Of a stretch of 64,000 bases of DNA, positions 34,569 to 43,003 are shown piece by piece; position 1 is the first letter of the stretch; the number at the start of each line of letters is the position of its first letter. Location: assembly GCA_959022495.1 (NCBI GenBank), contig CAUEYX010000005.1, forward strand, positions 124,001-188,000, written 5' to 3'. This stretch comes from an uncultured Lachnospiraceae bacterium (lineage in GTDB: Bacteria; Bacillota; Clostridia; Lachnospirales; Lachnospiraceae). The notes below the pieces were generated by a model that did no database searches, was not told where the DNA came from, and worked only from the letters and a program-made list of their open reading frames with translations. A program made the translations under genes and the position numbers.

Positions 34569-34602
34569 TCAACCACCCGCTGTGCGGGTGCGCGGTATTG
34601 GT
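34569..34602. repeat. Bulged hairpin, possible mobile-element end
   Basis: Outer arms CAACCA/TGGTTG enclose the inner hairpin CCCGC-TGT-GCGGG. Small bulged hairpins of this type occur at the ends of IS200/IS605-family elements, but no transposase gene is near; the identification is tentative. Confidence 0.35.
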
Positions 34603-34748
34603 TGTACCCTAAAACCACCTTTCCGTTATAATCGGAGGGGTGTCCTCTTACTTATCAAAACGTTCTAAATTGGAAATATAAGATGAAAAAGAGAATGTTG
34701 ATTTATGAAAAATTGAGAAAGTATTAAGGGAATAAATATAAGTCAATA

Positions 34749-35003
34749 TTAATTATCTTCATCTCCTTCTTCGAAAGAATAATCATTTAGTTCAGGGAAA
34801 TCAAGAAATTCAGCTAGAGTCATATTAAATGCGATTGCAATTTTGTGTAAGGTTTTTGCTTTAGGATTATGAGTCTGTCCTCTGACAATATTATCTAAAG
34901 TAGACTGCTTAACACCGCTCATTGCAGATAATCTATAGATGCTTATACCTCGTTGTGAGCAAAGAGATTTTATTCTTTTTACATATAAATCTGAATATGC
35001 CAT
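34749..35003 (-). CDS. XRE-family helix-turn-helix regulator
   Basis: 84 residues from the ATG at 35003 on the minus strand, preceded by GCGGAGGAATATT. The Cro/CI-type helix-turn-helix spans almost the whole protein: RISIYRLSAMSGVKQSTLDNIVRGQ-like core (here RGISIYRLSAMSGVKQSTLD), KAKTLHKIAIAFNMTLAEF, then an acidic tail (SFEEGDEDN). It is divergent from the polysaccharide locus, and two ACCCG palindromes flank the promoter of that locus, so it is probably the local repressor, possibly autoregulated. Confidence 0.88.
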   Translation of the reverse strand: MAYSDLYVKRIKSLCSQRGISIYRLSAMSGVKQSTLDNIVRGQTHNPKAKTLHKIAIAFNMTLAEFLDFPELNDYSFEEGDEDN

Positions 35004-35079
35004 AATATTCCTCCGCTTAATCATAGCGACGCTTAAGAGCCATTTTTCTACTATGGTAGCAGAGAAAAATGCTGGATAT

Positions 35080-35138
35080 ACCCGTATACGGGTTGACAAC
35101 TCGGAGTATAGTGTCGCATAATATACCCGGGTACGGGT
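35080..35138 (+). promoter_or_regulatory. Promoter of the polysaccharide locus flanked by two operators
   Basis: TTGACA (35093-35098), 18-bp spacer, CATAAT (35117-35122). The perfect palindrome ACCCGTATACGGGT (35080-35093) abuts the -35 box and ACCCGGGTACGGGT (35125-35138) begins three bases after the -10. Centres are 45 bp apart. A third inverted repeat, CATTTTTCT with AGAGAAAAATG (35041-35071), lies towards the regulator. The layout fits repression by the divergent XRE protein. Confidence 0.7.
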
Positions 35139-35233
35139 ACAAAAATCGACTTTATAAAAGAATAAGCTGCTTAGATGATAAATTTCATAAGGCAGGATAC
35201 TCTGCAAAATTTATATATAAGGGGCGAGAATAC

Positions 35234-35881
35234 ATGAAGGATGAGATTAAGCAGGATGATACAGCAATTTTGTTTAGCAGGAATGGACACTCAGTGAATT
35301 CCCATTTATATGATTCTGTTAAACGGATTGGAGATGTATTTCTTTCAATTTTATTATTTCTAGTTATGTCCCCGTTGATGTGTATTATAGCCGTATTAAT
35401 TAAGATTGATTCGCCTGGCCCGGTAATTTTTTCTCAAGAGCGTCTTGGAAAAGATGGAGCTCCTTTTGTAATCTATAAATTTCGTTCAATGAGAGTAGAT
35501 GCTGAGATAGACGGACCCAAGTGGGCATCGAAAGATGATGATAGATGCACAAGAGTGGGAAAGATATTACGAAAAGCAAGACTGGATGAAATACCGCAGC
35601 TGTTGAATATTCTGGAAGGCGACATGAGCTTTGTGGGGCCCAGGCCGGAGAGATCGTGTTTTTATCAAAAATTTGAGACATATATTCCTGGTTTTAAAAA
35701 TCGACTTGCAGTAAAGCCAGGGTTAACAGGGCTGGCGCAGGTTAATGGAGGATATGATTTGTGCCCGGAGGAAAAGATTGTTTATGACATGAAATACATA
35801 GAACATAAATCCATCCGCCTGGATATGGAATGTATGTTAAAGACATTTATATTAATTTTTACCCATAAGGGGGCCAGATGA
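35234..35881 (+). CDS. Undecaprenyl-phosphate sugar-phosphate transferase (initiating)
   Basis: 215 residues; a minimal bacterial sugar transferase that puts the first sugar phosphate on the lipid carrier. N-terminal membrane helix (RIGDVFLSILLFLVMSPLM), then IDSPGPVIFSQERLGKDG, YKFRSMRVDAE with the catalytic Asp-Glu region, RKARLDEIPQLLNILEGDMSFVGPRPE and KPGLTGLAQVNG. ATG 35234 is chosen because the frame upstream overlaps the operators; its site, GGGGCGAG, is weak. The leader is about 105 bases. The sugar (Gal, Glc, GalNAc or a derivative) cannot be read from sequence. First gene of the locus; its stop overlaps the next start (ATGA). Confidence 0.93.
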   Translation: MKDEIKQDDTAILFSRNGHSVNSHLYDSVKRIGDVFLSILLFLVMSPLMCIIAVLIKIDSPGPVIFSQERLGKDGAPFVIYKFRSMRVDAEIDGPKWASKDDDRCTRVGKILRKARLDEIPQLLNILEGDMSFVGPRPERSCFYQKFETYIPGFKNRLAVKPGLTGLAQVNGGYDLCPEEKIVYDMKYIEHKSIRLDMECMLKTFILIFTHKGAR

Positions 35882-36681
35882 TGAATAGAAACCAGTCCTT
35901 GGGATTGATCTCTGTTGTTATGCCTGCCTATAACGCAGAAAAAACAATAGCAAAAGCAATACAGTCCGCAAGAGTACAAACATATTCCGATATTGAAGTG
36001 ATCATTGTAGACGATTGTTCACAGGACGAAACTGTGAAAATAGCGGCCTCTTATGCCAAGAAAGATAATCGAATAAAAGTATTTCAGAATCAAACGAATA
36101 TGGGAGCGGCTTTCGCGAGAAATAGAGGGGTAGAGGAAGCGGGAGGAGATTGGATCGCCTTCCTTGACAGTGATGATAGATGGGTTCCGTCAAAGCTTGA
36201 AAAACAGTCGGATATTCTAATAAAAAATCCGTTATGTCCTTTATACTATACCGGATCGGCCTTTGAGAATGACGAGGGAACGAAGTGCAGTTATATATTG
36301 TCTGTTCCAGAACATTTGAAATATCGGGATCTGTTAAAACAGAATCTCATTTCATGTTCATCTGTTTTGGTAAAAAAAGAAGCGCTGATGAAGTTCCCTA
36401 TGAAATCTGACCCGATGATTCATGAGGATTTAGCCGCGTGGTTAAAAATCTTAAAAGACGGATCTGAAGCTGTAGGAATTAATGAACCATTATTAATATA
36501 TCGGATATCCTCCAAAAGCAAGTCGGGGAATAAATTACGCGCGGCCCGGATGCAATGGAGGACATATCAGGCGGCCGGAATCGGATATTGGAAAAGCATG
36601 AGATATTTTTTTACATACGCCTGGCGAAACATAAAAAAGTATTTACGCATCTTTAGCGCTTTTGAAAGGATCGATTCATAA
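35878..36681 (+). CDS. Glycosyltransferase family 2
   Basis: 267 residues with the GT-A start ISVVMPAYNAEKTIAKAI, IIVDDCSQDET, and the metal-binding FLDSDDRW near residue 98. YTGSAFENDEG and the later MIHEDLAAWLKIL are in the acceptor half. The C-terminus is basic and amphipathic, consistent with membrane association. Transfers a nucleotide-activated sugar onto the growing lipid-linked unit. Translationally coupled to the initiating transferase and immediately followed (no gap) by the licD gene. Confidence 0.92.
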   Translation: MMNRNQSLGLISVVMPAYNAEKTIAKAIQSARVQTYSDIEVIIVDDCSQDETVKIAASYAKKDNRIKVFQNQTNMGAAFARNRGVEEAGGDWIAFLDSDDRWVPSKLEKQSDILIKNPLCPLYYTGSAFENDEGTKCSYILSVPEHLKYRDLLKQNLISCSSVLVKKEALMKFPMKSDPMIHEDLAAWLKILKDGSEAVGINEPLLIYRISSKSKSGNKLRAARMQWRTYQAAGIGYWKSMRYFFTYAWRNIKKYLRIFSAFERIDS

Positions 36682-37563
36682 ATGGAGGGGAATCTAAAAG
36701 CGGAAAAACAGAATAATTTAAAAAGCCATCAACGTATGATGTATGAAATGTTAAAAGAGGTAGATCGTATATGCAGAAAACATAAAATTAATTATATGCT
36801 TTTCGCGGGGACTATGTTAGGGGCAGTCAGACATCATGGATTTATTCCATGGGACGATGATCTGGACATTCTTATGCCGCGCCTGGAATATGAACGCTTT
36901 CTGCAGGTTGCGGAAAAAGACTTGAATCCGCAGAAATATTTTTTACAAAAAGAATTTTCACCCCATTGGCCTATGTTTTTTTCAAAACTGCGATGTAACG
37001 GAACCGCATGTATCGAGCGTTATGTGCCAAAGGATGAACATACGCATATGGGAGTTTATATTGATATCTTTCCCTGTGACAATTTATATGAAAATGAGAT
37101 TATGAGAAAATTACAATTTGCTGCCTCAAAGATTGTAATTGCGAAATCACTTGGAAAAAGGGGGTATCTTACCAATAGTAAATTAAAGAAAGCTGTGATT
37201 CTGATTTCTCAGATAATTCCTACCAATATCTTGAAGATTTTTATTAAATATAGAGGAGGGACAAAATCCAGTATGGTACACACTTTTTTTGGAGGAGCGT
37301 CCCAATATACGAAAAACATTTATCCGCGAATCTGGTTTTCAGAGACGCTGCCTTGTCAATTTGAGAATGGTCAATTTTCGATTCCGGCTGGATTTGATGA
37401 AATTCTGACACAATTATATGGTAACTATCTGATTCCATTGACAAAAGAAAAAAGAGGGCAGAAAGAGCACGCAGAAATTGTAGACTTATATAATTCCTAT
37501 ACTGTGTACAAGGGAATCCAAAAGAAAATACACTTTCAGGAATATACCCGCAGTATAAGATGA
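36682..37563 (+). CDS. LicD family phosphotransferase
   Basis: 293 residues. The LicD core is clear: KINYMLFAGTMLGAVRHHGFIPWDDDLDI (residues ~38-68) with the metal-binding DDDLD, and GVYIDIFPCDN near 127. LicD proteins belong to the nucleotidyltransferase fold and add phosphocholine or other phospho-groups to surface glycans, making phosphodiester substitutions. No choline uptake or activation genes (licA-C type) are in the window, so another phospho-substituent, including a sugar phosphate, is possible. Sits between two glycan genes and ahead of the phosphodiester glycosidase gene. Confidence 0.9.
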   Translation: MEGNLKAEKQNNLKSHQRMMYEMLKEVDRICRKHKINYMLFAGTMLGAVRHHGFIPWDDDLDILMPRLEYERFLQVAEKDLNPQKYFLQKEFSPHWPMFFSKLRCNGTACIERYVPKDEHTHMGVYIDIFPCDNLYENEIMRKLQFAASKIVIAKSLGKRGYLTNSKLKKAVILISQIIPTNILKIFIKYRGGTKSSMVHTFFGGASQYTKNIYPRIWFSETLPCQFENGQFSIPAGFDEILTQLYGNYLIPLTKEKRGQKEHAEIVDLYNSYTVYKGIQKKIHFQEYTRSIR

Positions 37564-37587
37564 CAAACTTTTATGAAGGAGGATGAA

Positions 37588-38094
37588 ATGAAAAAGAAGA
37601 AAAAAAGACTACAAATAGTACTTATCAGTCTGCTTGTGATTAGTGTATTAATCCTGGGAGCGGCGATCGGATATCTGATTCAAGATAATGGGAAATTGTC
37701 ATCAAAAACGGAAAAGCAAAATGGATCTGCAGAAAACGCTGATGTGAAAGATGATCAGATGGAAAATATTGTGATACACACAGAATATGGGGATCTGTAT
37801 TATCCGGAACAATGGTCAGAATACCTCAAAACGGAACAAAATAGGAACAATGAGTCCTTACAGGTCTCTTTTTCAGCGCATTTAGGGGACAGAAACTTCC
37901 CTATGTTTCAAGTTACGATTGGTGAAAGCGAGGATACGGAGGTGGGAGAGCTCACAGATAATTCTGGAACGAAGAGAACCGTATATATGAATGTAACAGA
38001 ATTGGAAGGCATGGAGGAGCTTTCCGAAATGGAACAGCAGCAGATCTATGCGATGCAGGAGGATTTAAATTATGTGATTGACCATTTAAAATGA
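37588..38094 (+). CDS. Single-pass membrane protein of unknown function
   Basis: 168 residues from ATG 37588 (GAAGGAGG five bases before); an ATG at 37573 overlaps the SD. A basic N-terminus (KKKKKRLQ) and one helix (IVLISLLVISVLILGAAIGYLI) anchor it with the rest outside. The extracellular part is acidic with DLYYPEQWSEYLK and a final Met/Gln-rich helix (MEQQQIYAMQEDLNYVIDHL). I recognise no domain. Its position suggests a role in polymer assembly or surface attachment. Confidence 0.75.
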   Translation: MKKKKKRLQIVLISLLVISVLILGAAIGYLIQDNGKLSSKTEKQNGSAENADVKDDQMENIVIHTEYGDLYYPEQWSEYLKTEQNRNNESLQVSFSAHLGDRNFPMFQVTIGESEDTEVGELTDNSGTKRTVYMNVTELEGMEELSEMEQQQIYAMQEDLNYVIDHLK

Positions 38095-38137
38095 AGCAGC
38101 AGTGATGAATACAAATGGTGAAATGAGAGGTGCAGTA

Positions 38138-41100
38138 ATGAAAAAGAGAAGATACATAACCAATTTAACGGCATTGATTATGACGACATGTATGGTATTA
38201 CCGACTACTGTATATGCGGCTGAATCAGAAGAACAGTATGTCGAGAACACGCAGGGAGAGTCTTCTAATATATCCGAAGATTCAGAATCATCCACGGTGT
38301 CGGATTACAGTTCTTTTCTTTCGGCATTAAAAGTATTGGAAGGATATGCAGGCGATTATGCTATAGCAGATGATGAAGACGCGGCAGGGCTGGTAATCAA
38401 TTATATCCGGACAGGTATTGAAAAATATAATACAGACAGCTGGGCAATTCTCGCGGGAGGTGAGAATACCGGATTTACGGCGTACGTGGCAGAGCGGGAT
38501 ACGGAGAATGGAACAAATGCGGGAGCTCTCAGAGGCATTGGGAACTTCGAGATCCCCAATGGCCAGACTGTGGAATTCGCCCATATGTTTGGAGCAATGA
38601 ATATTGCGTATTATAACGATAACGCTGCCGCGAATGCCGATTTCGGAAGCTGGGCAGGTGATATTGTAGATCTTATGGAGTACACAAAAGGAAAAGTAAG
38701 CGGTACGGATGTGGAGACCATGGCGCAGGACATTCGTGAAAATTATCTCGGGGTGGATGATCCGGAAGCACATTCTTTCGGATATCAGGATATTTACGGT
38801 GACTTGGATTCCTTCTATATAATGAGTCAGCTGACATCGGGAAGCCGGCAGTTAAGTGAGATATTTGAAAGCTATTTTACCGCGTCTCTTACAGACACAG
38901 ACCGGGCCGTGTTTTTTATAACAAATCGCTTCCCCGGGGCGGCCACGCAGGAAGCAGTCAGGAAAGCGATTTATGAGGCATATAAGGGAAATGCAGGAGC
39001 AGGACTGCTGGAGACGGAGCGGGGACTGTCAGAAGAGAGTGGTCTTCGAACCGCCTGCTGCTACGCGTTTGCCGATTATCTATATGAACTGGCAGAAGAC
39101 GAGTTTGGCGCGTCAGAAGAAGGCAATCCGTATTATAAGGTATTCTCATCGGAGGACAGTACGCTTGCTCCCGGTATCGAGCAGAATATCAAGTATGCGT
39201 TAACAGCGGATGAAAAGCAGATCGTATATTATACAGCGACTGTGGATATCAGCAGGGATGACGTGAGCATCTATGCAAATTATAAAGATAACGATGGGTC
39301 TTCCTGGGGAATGCAGAGAGTGACGGATCAGATCGCCGCGGCAGAGGAAAATTATACGAATCCATCCAGCGGCTGTTATATTGAAAATTTCACCCCTGTT
39401 GTGGGAGTAAATGCGGATTTTTACGATATGACAAATGGACGTCCGTCCGGGGCGCTGGTCATGGAAAGCGTGGAATATAATGGCGTGGGAAGCGAAAACT
39501 TTTTCGCGATTTTAAAAGACGGAACCGCGATGATTGGCAGTCCTTCTGATTACGCTGTATACAAAGATCAGATTAAAGAAGCTGTAGGCGGCGCCAATTA
39601 TCTCGTAAAAGACGGGGAAATAGCTGTCGCGGCGACAGAGGACTATTTTACCTCCAGGGCATCAAGGACCTGCGTTGGTATTACCGCGGATGGCAGAGTT
39701 GTTCTGATGGTGCTGGACGGAAGGCAGGAGCCCTTCTCTACAGGAGGCAGTATAGAAGAAATTGCTCAGATCATGCTGGATGCCGGCTGTGTAACAGCAA
39801 TTAATCTGGATGGCGGCGGTTCGACGACATATGCCGCAAAACAGGAGGGTGAAAATGAAATCTCTGTCGTTAACCGGCCGTCTGACGGCTATGAGCGGTC
39901 TGTCAGTTCGTCTCTTATGGTTGTTTCTACCGCGAAATCTTCGACAGAATTTGATCATGCGCTGGTGACAACCGATACGGATTATATGACAGCAGGCGCG
40001 TCTATGTCAGTATCCGCACTGGGGGTCAGCATATCCGGAAACGCGGCGGATCTGCCGGAGGGAGCGGAACTTACCGTTTCAGATGAGAACATTGCGGTAT
40101 TAAAGGACGGCATCCTGACAGGAGTATCTGAGGGAAGTGTGACCGTATCTGTCATGCTGGACGGAGAGAATCTTGGCGGCAAGACTGTGCAGATTGTTCG
40201 GCCGGATGGCTTGAATTTTACCAGGGACAGTATGAACGCGGTCTATGGCTCTCAAATAGAACTGCCGGTTGAGGCTGTTTATAATGGAAATAAGGTCACC
40301 ATATGCCCGGATGATATTACCTTTGAGCTGAGTTCTGCTGATGCCGGAACGATTGAAGGATTTCTCTTTACAGGTGATGAGGAATCAAGTGTCCGCAATG
40401 TAACAGTGACAGCTTCGCTGACAAAAGATTTGTCTGTCAGTGATACGATGAAGATTGCCCTCTATAAAAACGGTGAGGCAGTTTTTGACTTTGATGACGC
40501 GATGGCAGGAGATGCTTCCTTTGCGTGGAACAGGGATGTAACAAATGCCACAACTTCCGATGAGGTCTACTATCACGTTACTGATCCGGATCAGGAGATG
40601 AATCTTTCGTACATATTCGCGCTGGATATGACGGCGGTTCCTGTTCCGGAAAAGATCGAACCACTTCTGGGCCTGGTCGCGGGAGGAGATCTCGAAAACG
40701 TCCGCGCCTGGGATCTGCTCCTTCAGCTGGCGGAACGTGTAGGCACAATGACCACGGTTACAGTGAATATGAAGATCGATCCGAATCTAGAGATCGACTA
40801 TTCCGAGATGACTCTGGTTAATGAGTATTTTACCCTGACCGGAAAGGAGTTTGACGAAGAGACGGCCACATTGACAATCACCTGCAGCTGGAATAAGCAG
40901 ACGGCAGCGATCCCGGCTGAGACTGCGAATCCGGTCTGCATTGTCAGCGGTATCAAGGCAGTGCCGAAAGAGGATGCCGGATGGGATGAGAAGGAATGTC
41001 TGGAGATTACGAATACCGGAGATCTGAGTTATGACATTTATCTCCGCTCAAGTACACTGTATAATCTGGCCAATACTTCATCCATGCAGGAGCAGTATGA

Positions 41101-42241
41101 TATTTATCCATATGTGAATCCGGACGATGAAAGTGAAAAAGGAGGGCATTTCTCGACAACGTATAAAACGTTTGAAGATACATTTACATTGGATAAATCT
41201 TCATGGCAGGGCTGGCGCGAAGCCGGGGACGATCTGTATTACTATATAGATAATGTGCCGGTAACTGGTATTCAGTACATTCCGGGATATGAGGATGAAG
41301 ACCATTCCTATTATTATCAGTTTGATGAAAACGGCATCTGCCAGGGGAAGGTAACCAGTCTTTTTGAACTGGATGGAGAACTGTATTACGCGATCAACGG
41401 AGAGAAGGTGACAGGCTGGCGTATGGTGACGGAAGACGGAGAGGACCACTACTATTATTTCGATAGAGATACCGGGAAGGCAGTTGATGGTGAACAGACG
41501 ATTGACGGTTATTATTATACATTCACAGACCGTATTTTGACCCGAGGAGACTTGATTCAAAGCTCAGAGGGCTGGCACTATAAATGGGCCGGCGAATGGG
41601 TGATGAACAGCTGGATAGAGATCGACGGAAACAAATACTATGCAGGAAAACAGCCATATGGATATTTTGTGACGGATCTTCACATGTATATCTACAAATA
41701 TGGAAGCACCATAGAGAAGGCGAACTGCCTGTTTGATGAAAACGGCGTATGGCAGGAGAGTTACTCCGGACTGTATACAGAAGAGGATGGCGATACCTAC
41801 CTGATTGAGAACGGCTATATGGCAGGCGGCGCGGGACTGGTTTATCTGGACGGATACTATTACTATTTCCGAACCAGCACCAGTACGGCTGTCAAGGACC
41901 GCGTTTATTGGGTAACGGCCACGAATGATCTGCTGCCGTCAGGGGAGTATCAGTTTGACGCGGAAGGAAAGATGGTGAATCCGCCTGAGACGCCAGATCC
42001 GGATGATCCGGAACCGGAAGTGAAAAACGGAATCGTGGCTGAAAACGGAAGCCTTTACTACTATGTAGACGGCATCCTGACCGGAGCGGGCCTGATTCAG
42101 ATCGATGGAGACTATTATTATGTAAAAACATCCAATGGGGAAGTGGTTCATGGGAGAACCTATTGGATCACAGCGACAAATGATCTGCTCCCGTCCGCGC
42201 AGTATATGTTTGCGGATGATGGAAAAATGATTATGGATTAA
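38138..42241 (+). CDS. Secreted phosphodiester glycosidase-domain protein with C-terminal wall-binding repeats
   Basis: About 1367 residues from ATG 38138. Signal peptide ending VYA-AES (~29). Residues ~50-300 form an uncharacterised region with FAHMFGAMNIAYYN and ADFGSWAGDIVDLM. Residues ~370-610 match the NAGPA/phosphodiester glycosidase fold: GVNADFYDMTNGRPSG, RTCVGITADGRVVLMVLDGRQ, INLDGGGSTTYA. NAGPA enzymes remove a sugar linked 1-phospho to another residue. Ig-like Big_2-type segments follow (~630-760), then a beta-rich region, and from ~1025 aromatic repeats (LYYYVDG, YYYQFDENG) of the cell-wall/choline-binding type. Likely acts on, or is held by, a phosphodiester-linked polymer; LicD is encoded two genes upstream. 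Confidence 0.85.
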   Translation: MKKRRYITNLTALIMTTCMVLPTTVYAAESEEQYVENTQGESSNISEDSESSTVSDYSSFLSALKVLEGYAGDYAIADDEDAAGLVINYIRTGIEKYNTDSWAILAGGENTGFTAYVAERDTENGTNAGALRGIGNFEIPNGQTVEFAHMFGAMNIAYYNDNAAANADFGSWAGDIVDLMEYTKGKVSGTDVETMAQDIRENYLGVDDPEAHSFGYQDIYGDLDSFYIMSQLTSGSRQLSEIFESYFTASLTDTDRAVFFITNRFPGAATQEAVRKAIYEAYKGNAGAGLLETERGLSEESGLRTACCYAFADYLYELAEDEFGASEEGNPYYKVFSSEDSTLAPGIEQNIKYALTADEKQIVYYTATVDISRDDVSIYANYKDNDGSSWGMQRVTDQIAAAEENYTNPSSGCYIENFTPVVGVNADFYDMTNGRPSGALVMESVEYNGVGSENFFAILKDGTAMIGSPSDYAVYKDQIKEAVGGANYLVKDGEIAVAATEDYFTSRASRTCVGITADGRVVLMVLDGRQEPFSTGGSIEEIAQIMLDAGCVTAINLDGGGSTTYAAKQEGENEISVVNRPSDGYERSVSSSLMVVSTAKSSTEFDHALVTTDTDYMTAGASMSVSALGVSISGNAADLPEGAELTVSDENIAVLKDGILTGVSEGSVTVSVMLDGENLGGKTVQIVRPDGLNFTRDSMNAVYGSQIELPVEAVYNGNKVTICPDDITFELSSADAGTIEGFLFTGDEESSVRNVTVTASLTKDLSVSDTMKIALYKNGEAVFDFDDAMAGDASFAWNRDVTNATTSDEVYYHVTDPDQEMNLSYIFALDMTAVPVPEKIEPLLGLVAGGDLENVRAWDLLLQLAERVGTMTTVTVNMKIDPNLEIDYSEMTLVNEYFTLTGKEFDEETATLTITCSWNKQTAAIPAETANPVCIVSGIKAVPKEDAGWDEKECLEITNTGDLSYDIYLRSSTLYNLANTSSMQEQYDIYPYVNPDDESEKGGHFSTTYKTFEDTFTLDKSSWQGWREAGDDLYYYIDNVPVTGIQYIPGYEDEDHSYYYQFDENGICQGKVTSLFELDGELYYAINGEKVTGWRMVTEDGEDHYYYFDRDTGKAVDGEQTIDGYYYTFTDRILTRGDLIQSSEGWHYKWAGEWVMNSWIEIDGNKYYAGKQPYGYFVTDLHMYIYKYGSTIEKANCLFDENGVWQESYSGLYTEEDGDTYLIENGYMAGGAGLVYLDGYYYYFRTSTSTAVKDRVYWVTATNDLLPSGEYQFDAEGKMVNPPETPDPDDPEPEVKNGIVAENGSLYYYVDGILTGAGLIQIDGDYYYVKTSNGEVVHGRTYWITATNDLLPSAQYMFADDGKMIMD
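42026..42241 (+). repeat. C-terminal repeat module, copy 1
   Basis: Encodes ~71 residues (NGIV, NGSLYYYVDG, LTGAGLIQI, EVVHGRTYWITATN, LPSAQY). Nearly the same module ends the protein encoded at 42996-45839, and the DNA itself is similar, indicating duplication. Confidence 0.9.
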
Positions 42242-42319
42242 CAGACGCGGCGGAGGAAGCCGGTGTGAGCATCGGCTTCTGATTCGCTGCAGGGAAGGGA
42301 TGAAAAGGGGGAATTTTGT

Positions 42320-43003
42320 TTGAAAATTTTCTCGGATTATGCGCTGTCTGTTCTGCTCGCGGCGGGAACGATATTTACCTTTTGCTGGCTCTGCCTGCTG
42401 CGTGACCGCCTGCGGATAAAATGGTACGCGGCGATTTTGATCTCGATTCTGCATACGGTATACGGCGTATTTACTGTTAAAGTATTCGCGTTTATGGAGA
42501 CGGGGTTTTCGGCAGGGAATCTGGACAATATGAGTCTGTTCGGCGGAATATTCTTCATGCCGCTGGCTTACTGGATCGGAGCCAGACTGTTTCAACGAAG
42601 TTATGCCGATGTATTTGACATCTTTACGGTCTGTATGATAGTGACAGTCATGTGCGCGCGGGGGAACTGCGTCATTGCGGGATGCTGCCAGGGAAATCCG
42701 ATTCCCGGCCTTAATGGAGTACGCTGGCCGACGCGGGAACTGGAAATCATATTTTATATTGTTCTCGTTCTTATACTTGCCAGAAAAATCTTTGCAGGAA
42801 AGACACGTGGAGAGGCATATCCGATTTACATGGCGGCCTATGGGGGGTTCCGTTTTATCATAGAGGGCTTCCGATATTCGGAGAGCGGAATGCTCGTCCA
42901 TCTGGGACATGTATGGGCGCTGTTTTCAGCGGTCATCGGATTCAGCATATATACGGAACTAAGAAAAAAGAGAGGAAAGAACGGAGGGAGAAAACATGAA
43001 TGA
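42320..43003 (+). CDS. Prolipoprotein diacylglyceryl transferase-like protein (Lgt paralogue)
   Basis: 227 residues, about six to seven membrane helices. SLFGGIFFMPLAYW, ARGNCVIAGCCQGNPIPG and YGGFRFIIEGFRYSE correspond to the GGI, GR(x)GC-AGCCYG and R-x-x-x-E-x-x-R regions of Lgt. Start TTG 42320 behind AAAAGGGGG; the stop overlaps the next gene's ATG by eight bases. True Lgt transfers diacylglycerol to lipobox cysteines; a copy within a polysaccharide locus may act on a special substrate or a locus lipoprotein. Neither flanking secreted protein has a clear lipobox. It is shorter than typical Lgt (~260-290). Confidence 0.8.
   Translation: MKIFSDYALSVLLAAGTIFTFCWLCLLRDRLRIKWYAAILISILHTVYGVFTVKVFAFMETGFSAGNLDNMSLFGGIFFMPLAYWIGARLFQRSYADVFDIFTVCMIVTVMCARGNCVIAGCCQGNPIPGLNGVRWPTRELEIIFYIVLVLILARKIFAGKTRGEAYPIYMAAYGGFRFIIEGFRYSESGMLVHLGHVWALFSAVIGFSIYTELRKKRGKNGGRKHE

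Larger units (their letters stand above)
33987..34748. other. AT-rich spacer with gene debris
   Basis: No intact gene is supported in these 760 bases. A 44-codon frame (34068-34202) has no ribosome binding site. Another frame ending at 34400 looks like a protein C-terminus. A terminator (34499-34527) and a bulged hairpin (about 34569-34602) follow. The composition and broken frames suggest decayed mobile or accessory DNA at the left edge of the polysaccharide locus. Confidence 0.5.

Noticed and set aside
38102..38137. Upstream in-frame ATG for the glycosidase protein
   Set aside because: It would add 12 residues before the basic start of the signal peptide; ATG 38138 gives a normal signal sequence and has GAGAGGTG upstream.
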